Assembly: GCA_023639215.1 (NCBI GenBank)
Contig: CP097899.1
Coordinates: 999,501 to 1,063,500, forward strand
DNA from: Candidatus Pristimantibacillus lignocellulolyticus
Lineage (GTDB): Bacteria > Bacillota > Bacilli > Paenibacillales > Paenibacillaceae
DNA: 64,000 bases
Direction of reading: 5' to 3'
Positions within the stretch are counted from its first letter, which is position 1. Every line of letters starts with the position of its first letter. Shown piece by piece: positions 54,801-63,300 of the stretch. Below the pieces are notes generated by a model. It did not search any database and was not told the origin of the DNA. It saw only the letters and a list, made by a program, of their open reading frames with translations. The translations under genes were made by a program, and so were the position numbers.

Positions 54801-57692
54801 AATAGGACTACCGAAGAAGCCTAATTTAAGATGCCCATCATTAAGGCTATAACCGCCTTCCAGATCTTGAGGCACTGTGAATTCCACGCTATTGCCCTGT
54901 GTCGTAATATTATATTGTTTAGCAGTATTGGTAATTAGTGTACGATTTGATCCCGCAAAAAAGTTAAGCTGTGCATTAAAATTGTATATACCAGATAGTT
55001 TGTTGGCAGGGAACGATAAACCTTGAAATACAACTTTGACTCGATCTCCCGGGCCAACTTCTTCTTGTGGTCGAGTTAAGTTTTCTATCGTCACATTGAG
55101 CGGTCTTGCCGTCATCACCTGATATTCTGCCTGACCGTCTCTTTCGATCTTAACAATGTTGCGCCCTTCCTTTAGTAGCACACTGAACGATCCGTCAGGA
55201 TGGGGAGTCACATCGTCTGCAGAGAATGTGCCGTCTCCATAGGATACCGTTCCAGCCGCATGATTGATGTCAGGACGAAGAACACTAACTTCACTACCTG
55301 CAGAAGGGGTAAACGTATAAGTAGCACCCGGCTCCGTATCCACATAGTACACGCTATCTATATCCGCATCGAAAGCGCCATTTTGAAGGTTCATCACTTG
55401 ATTGCCCGTCTTGCCTTCATTGGCCTTTTGATTACGTTCTTTATTGCTTTCAATTCCGGTAGTAATAGTTGTCTCGTCTTGACCAACCGTGACAACAAAC
55501 AAACCGACATTTTCCGGCCATATTGAGCTAAATGCATTGTTTGCTTCACTAATATAATTCGACCCATTTACTTTAAGAGCATCATAAGTTACTTTAACAA
55601 TTGCTGTTCCGTTGTCTTTCGCAAGAATCGTTGAATAGCTGCCAGGTTCCCCCTCAGCAATTGCAATGACGTCCTGACCAGAAATAATTTCATAATGAAA
55701 ATCAGGTTCAAAGAAGTAGTTACCAATACCTTCAGTTAAAGCCTGCCAACTCCGCAAACTTAATAACTTGAACTCATCACCTGGCTCTGAAAGCTTCAAA
55801 TGATTTTGTTCATTAATATTGAGATAGATATTCCCTTCCAGGTAGGTTCCTCGGTTTAGAATCGAATTGGGTGGAAGAACATCTAATTGTTGTTCCGTAA
55901 TCTCCATTGCTGCATTCGCTTCAGTCGCATTAAATATCCCGGTGTTTGTAAGCTTACCTTCTTGACTTACCCGGTAGTTATATTGCTGACCGTTCATCAA
56001 CTTATAGCGAGATACTCGCTTACCGTCCTGAATCGTCGTTTCCGTAGGTTCAACTTTTTCAAACGAAACAAAATGTTTGATTTTACGACCTACGAACAAA
56101 GTAGCTTCCTCAGGTACCGTAAATGTAATCATTCGAGATAAAGGAATTGCTCCAGTAACCGATTGTGCTTGCGTCGATAAAGTAACCGTGACGCTGTTGC
56201 TAAGTGTAATATAACCTTCGATTACACGCGCTTCACTTGGCTCAAAAGAATAAAAATATGTATTTCCTGTAAGAACGAGTGCCGGATATTGACTCGCTGA
56301 AGTCTTCGTTCCTAAAGTTAGAGATGTGTCACTTGGGCTGTTCTGACCGATCCTTACTGTATAATCAACATCAGCGTTCCATCCAGAATTGCTAGCTTTT
56401 AGGTTTAATTGACGGAATTCAAACTTCTGATCCTGATCCGACGTTACCGTTAGCTTCCCTTCGCCAACATTGTTTCCACTAGCGTCAATTCCTTTGTAGC
56501 GATAGTCACCGACAGGCAAAGTAGCTTTATATACTTTATAAGTTCCCGCTTCCCCTGCACCAATATCAACGAGTTGATCTTTAGAATTATAAAGCTCTAA
56601 TTGCGTCGCTTTAGGAGCTACTGTAAATGTAATATTAAATGTAGGTTGAATTACTTCTCCTATTAGCCCTTGTTTCTTAGCATTATTGAAGGACGTTTGA
56701 GCTTGATCAAGTGCCAATACTTTTGCATCAACTTCTTCTTGTGAGGCATTCGAATCTGCAACTAACTGCTGAGCCGATACAATTACTTCGACCAATGCGT
56801 TAAGCTCATCTTCGACAACCCAATAATCTGTTGGGCCTACATCGTATCCATCTATACTTACTTTAACAGAAGCTTTATTTAGCTCTGCAGCTTCTATAGA
56901 TGCAACCAATTCAGCCGTATCCAGTTCATTACTCTCATCCAGTGCTTCAACTAATTCTCCTAGTGCAGTGTCAACGACATACTGACTGCTTTCCATATCC
57001 GTTAGCGCATCATATGCGTTATCATAAGCAAGTCGTACAGTATCATCGGCAAGTATTTCTATTTTATCGATGGAGCTGTTAATCTCTGCTACTTTTTCAG
57101 TTAATGCATCCTTGTTGGCAAGGTCAAAAAGCTCACCTTTACTTCCTACGTCTTCTCCCAACCCATAAATGGTATATTGCCAACGAACGACATCACCGTT
57201 TTCAACAGGGGTATCCGAAGCTCCGACATTTGGGAAGGAATTGTTGACAGCGAACATCCATCCCGACATTTGGGTATAATCAAATTCACCTAACCAATCC
57301 GCGTCTTTCCGATCGCCGATATGCCCTACTCCTCCAATGGCTTGTAAGATGTAGGCTGGAATATTAACTGCACCTGCGCCCGGGTCGTATATGCTAGACA
57401 AATAGAAACTGCTCTCTATGCTGCCTCCATGTTTGTAGCGGTTTTCTCCTAAAAGTTCAGAAATAACTGCTGCTACATTGTCTCCTTCTTGGAAAGGTAC
57501 ACGAACCGGCTCAACGATATAGCCTTGTCCCAATGTGAACTTCTCAACCGATACTGTTACATATCCCTTGATCCCTGCTGCCTCTGAAATACCCGCTGCT
57601 GCCATCGCAGTTGTGGGGCCCAGTAATGAAAATATCATTAATAATGTTAAGCATAATGCCATTAATTTCTTACCTGTTTTTTGCAGTAACAT
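51873..57692 (-). CDS. giant SLH-anchored protein with DUF4430 and intrinsic-factor-like alpha/alpha-barrel regions, B12-riboswitch controlled
   Basis: 1939 residues from ATG 57692 (AGGAGATG upstream); a longer frame begins inside the riboswitch terminator and is rejected. Signal peptide 1-32 ends AMAAAG. A DUF4430 domain (about 42-185, core SGWMFAVNNSFPN) and FIVAR-like helical repeats follow, then long beta-rich regions. About 1088-1385 is a prenyltransferase/cobalamin-binding-type alpha/alpha-barrel region (GGEWSILALARAQ, DITGMALQALAPY, ATDQGTYALVAYSRY). A second DUF4430 (about 1607-1720, GSGWMYSVNNACPN), a Gly/Pro linker and three SLH repeats (1757-1939) end it. Animal transcobalamins pair these same two folds. 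A cobalamin riboswitch precedes it, so surface corrinoid capture is inferred. Confidence 0.88.
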   Translation of the reverse strand: MLLQKTGKKLMALCLTLLMIFSLLGPTTAMAAAGISEAAGIKGYVTVSVEKFTLGQGYIVEPVRVPFQEGDNVAAVISELLGENRYKHGGSIESSFYLSSIYDPGAGAVNIPAYILQAIGGVGHIGDRKDADWLGEFDYTQMSGWMFAVNNSFPNVGASDTPVENGDVVRWQYTIYGLGEDVGSKGELFDLANKDALTEKVAEINSSIDKIEILADDTVRLAYDNAYDALTDMESSQYVVDTALGELVEALDESNELDTAELVASIEAAELNKASVKVSIDGYDVGPTDYWVVEDELNALVEVIVSAQQLVADSNASQEEVDAKVLALDQAQTSFNNAKKQGLIGEVIQPTFNITFTVAPKATQLELYNSKDQLVDIGAGEAGTYKVYKATLPVGDYRYKGIDASGNNVGEGKLTVTSDQDQKFEFRQLNLKASNSGWNADVDYTVRIGQNSPSDTSLTLGTKTSASQYPALVLTGNTYFYSFEPSEARVIEGYITLSNSVTVTLSTQAQSVTGAIPLSRMITFTVPEEATLFVGRKIKHFVSFEKVEPTETTIQDGKRVSRYKLMNGQQYNYRVSQEGKLTNTGIFNATEANAAMEITEQQLDVLPPNSILNRGTYLEGNIYLNINEQNHLKLSEPGDEFKLLSLRSWQALTEGIGNYFFEPDFHYEIISGQDVIAIAEGEPGSYSTILAKDNGTAIVKVTYDALKVNGSNYISEANNAFSSIWPENVGLFVVTVGQDETTITTGIESNKERNQKANEGKTGNQVMNLQNGAFDADIDSVYYVDTEPGATYTFTPSAGSEVSVLRPDINHAAGTVSYGDGTFSADDVTPHPDGSFSVLLKEGRNIVKIERDGQAEYQVMTARPLNVTIENLTRPQEEVGPGDRVKVVFQGLSFPANKLSGIYNFNAQLNFFAGSNRTLITNTAKQYNITTQGNSVEFTVPQDLEGGYSLNDGHLKLGFFGSPIGDHRNIDPLVGANPNFTALGREGYYSIFPKIVIVKEADKASLQLALDEAHEQLGSVSVSTDGSDVLQSDYWVTGEVYSQLSQLIESAQAIIADENASQNKVDAKVLALDQELELFNNVKQLGSKKAVINVNEQLNKQLAYLINSVNNPTFGTGGGEWSILALARAQYEVPEGYYTTYYNNVVREVEKLMPAGKLHSAKGTEHSRLILGLTAIGKDITNVAGYDISAALADFNYVTKQGINGPIFALLALDSHQYDIPVQNGVTNATTRDKLIDFIIKKEVAGGGWSLYGAADPDITGMALQALAPYYGEQEEVKAAVDRAVVWLSSVQNGAGGYTSAGAENVQSVAQVIVALTSLGIDPHTDHRFNKNGHSAVDNLLTYAVPTGGFVHPKGGKVDGMATDQGTYALVAYSRYLNGETSLYDMTDVVIDVTEPDDTISLPDDGQTVVIPNDGNDYTIRVKESDREKQVSIELPDSAQSRTFIELPANVALPNLSISRGGITAEFPQGITMNSGSKETLGLINFINKNDTALNTSLIGLIGSNQQLDEIHEYFTMGGDRSIHFVKGFVQITFAGMKGKEAAFIQNGQLTPIQKFASDKEGLASGKHEYAYESGSDLIVKTDHFTDFVVYSVKDNTNGGGSPEPAKGTIQLSIDKLTINKGYVLSPTTVEFTPGESVWDVLKRELDSRGIAYVNSFSDKYSSVYVESIAGDGEFDHGSGSGWMYSVNNACPNYGASLYKLKQGDKVEWRYTTNLGKDLGNNCSPGGEDGPGTGGINPGDGGSEPGTNEPEQEQKVLADYYTDSANVSSWAYDLILEATKKGFVQGNNGKLSPKDEITRAEFTKLLVEAFNIQVDKEAVNSFRDIKATDWFYPYVNAAYEAGIVTGYQGQFLPNDTITREEMAVMIARAMKRELVQSIVSYQDRDQIASWAQGQVADMSALNIMTGYNNQFNPKAIATREMAIVIVMRAYQYNESQSVK

Positions 57693-57728
57693 GTTCCATC
57701 TCCTAAATCTTAATTTATTTTTGTACAA

Positions 57729-57766
57729 CAAAAAAACACCTCTCACTAGTTATTGTGAAAGGTGTT
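57729..57766 (-). terminator. expression-platform terminator of the cobalamin riboswitch
   Basis: On the minus strand ACACCTTTCAC-N8-GTGAGAGGTGT then seven T, between aptamer and gene. Confidence 0.88.
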
Positions 57767-57854
57767 TGACACACGGACATAAGGACATGCGAATGCCCAT
57801 ATAAATGCACAGTTAAACATCTCTCCTTTCATCCTCGTGAAATCGTAGAAAAAG

Positions 57855-58010
57855 TAAATGGCATGTATCCTGGCTTAGCTTCATCGTATAACTAACTCCT
57901 TCCCGTATATCATACAGTGGAAACACGTTAGCATACTCAGCGTTACAGTGGCGGGACCGCGTCAGATTTGCACTGATCTTCCATTTTAAGCTGTGTAAAA
58001 ACAGCACCAT
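57855..58010 (-). promoter_or_regulatory. cobalamin (AdoCbl-type) riboswitch
   Basis: On the minus strand: GGTGCTG, AAAATGGAA, CAGTGCAAATCTGACGCGG, TCCCGCCACTGTAA, then GGGAAGG and the B12 box AAGCCAGGATACATGCC (57860-57876). The order and spacing match the cobalamin riboswitch core. A terminator follows, so B12 should switch the gene off. Confidence 0.94.
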
Positions 58011-58142
58011 TTACTTAAGTGTATGAAGTTGTAGTTGAATATGTAGACTTGCTAGAATCTACTAATTGGAATGAAACTCAAAAAATACTAATTGGTCGCT
58101 TATTGAAGAATACCCCATTTATGGAGGGAGTGCAATCGTTAA

Positions 58143-59231
58143 TTACTCAAGTTCGAAAAGCATTTTTGCCAAATCTGTCTGGACTTTGTCATCATGCAAT
58201 TTCGGTGGCACCACATTCCGAATAACTATAATGAGCGCTTGTTCTTCTGGATATCTAACGATATTTGACACTATCCCATAGACAATACCCGAGTGTTCAT
58301 AAATTGTTCTCTGCTGGTTATCCTTATTAATGAACCAGCCATAACCATATCCTTTGCCGTAGTCAGTATACATGCTTTCTATTAATTCCTTTGAAAATAC
58401 ATCATCTTTATAAAGCATCTGATCCCACAAAAATAAATCATGAGTATTCGTATATAACCCTGCTGCACTGTTATAATTCAGGAAAAAAGGCTCTTTTTTT
58501 GTATTCCCTTGCTCGAACTTCGTGTATCCCCAAGCACGATTTTCGAATACTTTGTATTCTTTGTGCTCTATACCACTAGAACTCATACCTACCTTATCAA
58601 ATATATTCTTTTGCAAATATTGCTCATAAGTCATTTGTGAAACTTGTTCTATAATATATCCCAGAATACCGTAGCCAGTATTACTGTATGCGAATTGATC
58701 ACCTGGCTTGAAGTCTAGCGGCTTCTTTTTGTTTTGCTCAATAATCTCCTCAATATCACCACTTGATGTGACCACTTCTTGATTTTGTGGCGTGCCAGAG
58801 GTGTGGGTAAGTAAGTGTGCAATCGTCATTGCATCACCATCTGGATATCCATTTATGTATTTACTTATAGGATCTTGTACATTTAGTAATCCTTCTTCCT
58901 GCAAAAGCAATATCGCCATTGCTGTAAATTGCTTAGTAAAGGAACCGACTCTAAATACCGTATCCGAATTATTGGGGATGCTTTGTTCTAAATCCGCCAT
59001 CCCATATCCTTTATTGACAATAATGTTGCCTCTTTGAGCAATAAGCACAGCCCCGTTAAATTCTTTGCCCTCTAAATACTTGTCTACACTATTCTGAAAA
59101 TCTGTATAATCTAATGTGATTTGGTCGTCTCTTTTGATGAATATGGTCAGTTCAATGATTAAAATTAATAGAATTAAAAAACCGTAAAAACTCACTCTAA
59201 TCCTGTGAGATGATTTATTTTGACTATCCAT
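58143..59231 (-). CDS. membrane-anchored serine hydrolase (beta-lactamase/class C-like PBP family)
   Basis: A 362-residue protein with an N-terminal TM anchor (about 12-31) and an outside catalytic domain. Active-site motifs are SFTK (SxxK, about residue 96), YSNTGY (YxN) and HSG (replacing KTG). This is the DUF/beta-lactamase family (EstB/FmtA-like) of esterases or D-aminopeptidases; true beta-lactamase activity is unlikely. AAGGGGA precedes the ATG. Confidence 0.9.
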   Translation of the reverse strand: MDSQNKSSHRIRVSFYGFLILLILIIELTIFIKRDDQITLDYTDFQNSVDKYLEGKEFNGAVLIAQRGNIIVNKGYGMADLEQSIPNNSDTVFRVGSFTKQFTAMAILLLQEEGLLNVQDPISKYINGYPDGDAMTIAHLLTHTSGTPQNQEVVTSSGDIEEIIEQNKKKPLDFKPGDQFAYSNTGYGILGYIIEQVSQMTYEQYLQKNIFDKVGMSSSGIEHKEYKVFENRAWGYTKFEQGNTKKEPFFLNYNSAAGLYTNTHDLFLWDQMLYKDDVFSKELIESMYTDYGKGYGYGWFINKDNQQRTIYEHSGIVYGIVSNIVRYPEEQALIIVIRNVVPPKLHDDKVQTDLAKMLFELE

Positions 59232-59397
59232 TCAAAAATCCCCTTAACTGTATTTTTATCCAATGAGATCATATTACTTTTTAATTATCTCTTATTTACC
59301 ATTACACTCAAATTTTCAATAATTCAATTTATACATACATATTTATTATCTTTTTTCCGTTCTTATGACTAGGTTTGTCTGCAATTTTAGCAACACA

Positions 59398-59427
59398 AAA
59401 ATACCATCCTCATGCGGATGGTATTTT
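59398..59427 (-). terminator. terminator (repeated hairpin family)
   Basis: AAAATACCATCC-TCATGC-GGATGGTATTTT, just after the EamA remnant. Confidence 0.85.
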
Positions 59428-59441
59428 AATCTACTACATAA

Positions 59442-59701
59442 TCAGCCAGCTGATTGTTTAACTCGCATTTTCCGTTGATAAGTAGATAACATAACTCCTG
59501 ATAGAATAAACAAAGCCCCTAGTATACTCGCTTGAAATGCTTTTTATACGATGTTACGCCAATTAAAAATAATACAATAAATAAAAGTCTTAGCGATGTT
59601 AACAGACTAGGGGAGAAGTCCTGGACTAAAATCTTTCCAAAAACAAAATTACTACCCCATATGACTACACATAAAGTGAGCCATCTATAAGCTTTTAACA
59701 T
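59442..59701 (-). pseudogene. EamA (DMT) transporter remnant
   Basis: ATG at 59701 opens the N-terminus of an EamA/DMT transporter (LTLCVVIWGSNFVFGKIL, typical TM1 with WGSNFVFGK) for 60 residues. It then shifts frame at about 59535, where a C-terminal EamA tail follows (ASILGALFILSGVMLS, then TYQRKM) and ends at 59442. Roughly 200 internal residues are missing. A single deletion joining both ends is the simplest explanation. Its terminator (59398-59427) is still present. Confidence 0.75.
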
Positions 59702-59835
59702 TATTAATCACCTTTCAATAATTGCTGCTATTTAACCTGTCCCATAAACGCTCTTTAAAACAAAAAAATAGACCACCCATCGAAAGGTACCCTTAATGCT
59801 TTATTCATGCACCGCACTTAATATGGGAATAATGA

Positions 59836-59864
59836 ACAAAAAAAGGATACCTATAAGGTATCCT
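59836..59864 (-). terminator. terminator of the polyprenyl synthase gene
   Basis: On the minus strand GGATACCT-TAT-AGGTATCC followed by seven T. Confidence 0.88.
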
Positions 59865-59872
59865 AATCCATC

Positions 59873-59916
59873 GTATTGGTGGAGGCGCCCGTAGTTGAGC
59901 TAAACCACAATTCGCG
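59873..59916 (-). other. tRNA-like fragment in 3' UTR
   Basis: On the minus strand GTGGTTTAGCTCAACTAC looks like a tRNA D-arm and is followed at once by GGGCGCCTCCACCA, like a 3' acceptor end with CCA. No anticodon arm fits between, so it is not a functional tRNA; it may be a scar or chance. Confidence 0.25.
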
Positions 59917-59942
59917 TAAAAATTATTACTTAATCAAAACAC

Positions 59943-62327
59943 CTAACGGTCCCGATGAACCATATAGTTCAGTAAATGCTTAAGAAATACGTTGTCACGC
60001 TGCCTCTTACTCAACACTTCCATGGCCAAACAGTAGTGTTCCCACATTTGTTTGCTAGCACCTTCCTGACCAAGGATCGTTACGAAAGTAGAACTATTAT
60101 TTTCCATATCCTTGCCAACAGGTTTCCCTAGTAACTGAACATCTCCTACTACATCTAGCAGATCATCTTTAATCTGAAAGGCGATACCAGCATGATAAGC
60201 AAATTTTTTCAAAATAGTGATTTCCTGCTCATCAATCTGTGCGAGAATAGCTGGCATAACTAGAGCAGCCTCAAATGCAATTCCGGTTTTGTAAAAGCAA
60301 ATCGAATTCAATTGCTCGAGCGTTAATACCTTTCCTTTGGAGTTCAAATCCATCACCTGTCCCATGCATAGGTCCTCAGCAGTTTGGGCTGAATATTTTA
60401 TCAAGGCAAGCACAGTTTTAGCATCGAATGATTTGAGTGATGCTTGTTCCTGAATTGCCTTCTGCATCAGTAACAGACCGGTTATTTCTGCAGTGGCACT
60501 ATTATGTACTTGATGTAGCGTTGGACGCCCTCTGCGGGTAGGCGCGTTATCCTGGGTTGGCAAATCATCGAAAATCAGAGATGCAGTATGCATATATTCC
60601 AATGATCTCAGTAAGGGTGCGATTGCTTGTGCTTGCAGTCCATAATCTTGTACACTCATAACCCATGTCAATATTGGACGAAGACGTTTCCCATCCCCTT
60701 CGAGACTGTAATTTGCTGCATCAATCAGTATCTCTTTCATCGGCGGCATCCCGTCAGACTTGACAATTGACAAGTTGTTGTTGATTTGCTTACGTGCCAT
60801 TTTGATAGTCTCTATGAACTCTTCTTTCTCCTTGCGGTTGTTTTTCAGAACGGTAACTAGTTGATCACGAAGCAATTTATCCAAAAAATCTACATCACTC
60901 GCATGTTGAACCATATACTGGACGAGCCGTTTGAATTCTGGGCTTCCGCAAGCAAATATCTCCATAATGCTGTTGTACTTTTCATTGCCTATCCGTGCTT
61001 TACAACGTTTCAAACCATTGATTGCACGGTCGAGGATCACCTCTCGTGCCTTTCTGTCGGAGTGATATACTTTATGAATCAGATGGGAAATGACGGCCCA
61101 GTATAATTCAAAGGGATTAATAAGATCCGAACGCTGATCATGGTAAGTTAAATAGTAAGTATAAGGAGTTACCGCGCCATCTCTCATATCATCAAACATA
61201 TCTGCAAAATCGTCAGCAAGTTGGTTGTAGATACCATAAAAGAAGGTCCGATTCTCAAACCCCTCGTCATCACTAGCACTTAGAACCGAACGAGCGATCA
61301 ACCTTGAAGAAGCCGACTTTATGATGACGGGAATATACAGCTCTTCGTTGGTGTACGTTGGATTAGATAGAACCTTGGCACGGTCTGATTCCTGTGAGTG
61401 AAAGAAAACGTAAGTCTGCTCGAAAAACAGCTGTTGAGTCTCTGGTAGCTGATGACTTTTAATATATTCAAAAGCCTCTGTCAGCTCGGCATGCATGAAT
61501 TGAATCATTGCTTTGTTAGTCCCATTCCACTCGCTTAATTCTGGTACCGTACCTGTCAAAAGCGCGACCCGGATGATATAGGAATATTGTTCTTTCTCTT
61601 GAACTGTTAAGATCTGCGAATCCAGAAGATCGTCAATGAATGGATAGGTCAGACCATAGGAATAACCAAGTCTAATGGCTTCGTCAAGTTTCTTAGCTCG
61701 TTCCGCAGGCGATCGTTCGTCAACCAATTCTTCAAACGCATGCAGGACCACTCCAATAATGATCTTAATCAGCTTGCGCTGAGCGTGCTCGGGGTTCAAT
61801 TGCTCTGGGATATGGTCCGATACATTCTTAAGCTTACCGATCACCCATATTACAGCCGTTTCAATACCTTCCTTTTGGGCCCACCGATATATGCCTGCCA
61901 AACTAATAAACTCTGGCTGGTCATCTTGGTTCGAATCGGTAGAATGAATCAAACGTTGCTTGATGTAAGCAGCTACACTCTGAATTCTAGCCTGTGTTTG
62001 GGGTGACTCCATCGCTTTTCCTAGATCTCTCATATACATATACGACACGCTTCGATCAAGATAATCATCTAATTTTCCCGTATGATTTAACCACTGGATA
62101 TGTCGTTGATAACCCCCGTCATCAGATGTTCTCTTTCCCCGAGACAAGAAAGACAGCCATGACCAACGATGAATATGATCTCGTTTCCAAAGTTGAATAT
62201 CGTCAGATAAAGCAGGCACATACGTCTTTTCTCTAACTTGCTCGAAAAGCGATGCAAAGTATTGGGCTGCCTTCTGCTCAGCCATCCGATAATAAGTATC
62301 AGCATGAACTCTTAATTCCTCATTCAT
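59943..62327 (-). CDS. polyprenyl synthase with two isoprenyl-synthase-like halves
   Basis: A 794-residue protein, more than twice normal length. The C-terminal half (about 505-794) is a clear trans-isoprenyl diphosphate synthase: FDDLPTQDNAPTRRGRPTLH (first Asp-rich motif, bacterial DDxxxxD form, about residue 585) and FQIKDDLLDVVGD (second, about 715). The N-terminal half is less clear but has FIDDLLDSQ (about 229) and YNQLADDFADMFDDMRDG (about 370), spaced like a second class I fold. It might couple chain elongation to cyclisation, or be a self-dimer with one catalytic half. GAGGTAT precedes the ATG; monocistronic. Confidence 0.88.
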   Translation of the reverse strand: MNEELRVHADTYYRMAEQKAAQYFASLFEQVREKTYVPALSDDIQLWKRDHIHRWSWLSFLSRGKRTSDDGGYQRHIQWLNHTGKLDDYLDRSVSYMYMRDLGKAMESPQTQARIQSVAAYIKQRLIHSTDSNQDDQPEFISLAGIYRWAQKEGIETAVIWVIGKLKNVSDHIPEQLNPEHAQRKLIKIIIGVVLHAFEELVDERSPAERAKKLDEAIRLGYSYGLTYPFIDDLLDSQILTVQEKEQYSYIIRVALLTGTVPELSEWNGTNKAMIQFMHAELTEAFEYIKSHQLPETQQLFFEQTYVFFHSQESDRAKVLSNPTYTNEELYIPVIIKSASSRLIARSVLSASDDEGFENRTFFYGIYNQLADDFADMFDDMRDGAVTPYTYYLTYHDQRSDLINPFELYWAVISHLIHKVYHSDRKAREVILDRAINGLKRCKARIGNEKYNSIMEIFACGSPEFKRLVQYMVQHASDVDFLDKLLRDQLVTVLKNNRKEKEEFIETIKMARKQINNNLSIVKSDGMPPMKEILIDAANYSLEGDGKRLRPILTWVMSVQDYGLQAQAIAPLLRSLEYMHTASLIFDDLPTQDNAPTRRGRPTLHQVHNSATAEITGLLLMQKAIQEQASLKSFDAKTVLALIKYSAQTAEDLCMGQVMDLNSKGKVLTLEQLNSICFYKTGIAFEAALVMPAILAQIDEQEITILKKFAYHAGIAFQIKDDLLDVVGDVQLLGKPVGKDMENNSSTFVTILGQEGASKQMWEHYCLAMEVLSKRQRDNVFLKHLLNYMVHRDR

Positions 62328-62553
62328 AAAGTTTATACCTCAACTTCTATAGTTGTTATATGAAAATTCTTATTTGATAGATGTCGTTTCTCCATAACTA
62401 TTAGGGATTCGTCCGATTCATTTCGTATCTTAAATACGGAATAGGATTTTTAAGGTTGCGAATAATTTCTTCTTTTATTTATCAGCCAGAGTACTTTTTA
62501 CTGAATTGATATTACTGTCCATATATATGAAAAAGAACATATAAAAAGGACAC

Positions 62554-63291
62554 CTACAAGATGTCCTTTTCTCTCAATAAAAATATAAGCTCCTTCGCTG
62601 ACACAATGGCTTGCTCTAAAGAATAGGTTAATCGATCTGTCACCGAAATCATATCTTCATGATCTTCAGGTGTTTCGAGTACTTTCTTAATATCTAAATC
62701 AGTTGCTCTCATCATCTCTGCTTTATTCATCAACCGAAGTATGGCACTCATTGAATAATGTGCTGCCCTTAGCGTACGAATAATTTTTAAGCGATTTATT
62801 TCATTCTCTGTATATGAGCGCGATCCATTTGAAAGTCTAGGGACTGTTATCAAGCCATTCCGTTCCCAATTTCTTATAACTTCAGGTGAGAGGTCCAGTA
62901 GCCGAGCAGCCTCATTTCGTGTATAGGTTTGAATAGATTCATATTCTAATCCATACATCCACTGCTCCGAAAGCTCAATTGCCTCTAATGCCCGATCATA
63001 TTCTTTTTCTAAATGTAACAGATAAGATTGTGCATATTCCAGTGCTCGAGCAAAATCCTCTTTGCCGCTAGCTTCTACAATAGCTCTTGCCTTTGCCCGA
63101 ATGAGTCCTTGAACAATTTCACAACGAAAAGCGACTCTAGCTATTTTTAGTTGAAATAGATGCAAGTCTGAATACATGCGGTAGCCATTATCGCCTCTTG
63201 GGACAGATGAGATGTATGTCCAGTCTTCATAAATCCGTACCGTATTGGGATGCACACCAACTAATGCTGCGATTTCTTTCGTTTTGTACAT
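62554..63291 (-). CDS. MerR-family regulator with two HTH domains
   Basis: A 245-residue protein. The first MerR HTH is at 1-70 (KEIAALVGVHPNTVRIYEDW, RMYSDLHLFQLKI) and the second at about 122-190 (YTRNEAARLLDLSPEVIRNW, RSYTENEINRLKI), with a helical linker between and a coiled-coil tail. No metal-binding Cys set is evident. It starts 9 bp after the stop of an ABC-2 permease gene, so it is co-transcribed and probably controls that transporter. Confidence 0.92.
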   Translation of the reverse strand: MYKTKEIAALVGVHPNTVRIYEDWTYISSVPRGDNGYRMYSDLHLFQLKIARVAFRCEIVQGLIRAKARAIVEASGKEDFARALEYAQSYLLHLEKEYDRALEAIELSEQWMYGLEYESIQTYTRNEAARLLDLSPEVIRNWERNGLITVPRLSNGSRSYTENEINRLKIIRTLRAAHYSMSAILRLMNKAEMMRATDLDIKKVLETPEDHEDMISVTDRLTYSLEQAIVSAKELIFLLREKDIL

Positions 63292-63300
63292 CCCGCTACC

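Noticed and set aside
51873..57746. Longer start (57746) for the giant SLH gene
   Set aside because: It lies inside the riboswitch terminator stem; ATG 57692 has AGGAGATG and a proper signal peptide.
58019..58225. Plus-strand 68-codon frame next to the cobalamin riboswitch
   Set aside because: It overlaps the 3' end of the serine hydrolase gene and the presumed riboswitch promoter, and has no ribosome site. A decayed gene end is possible but unsupported.
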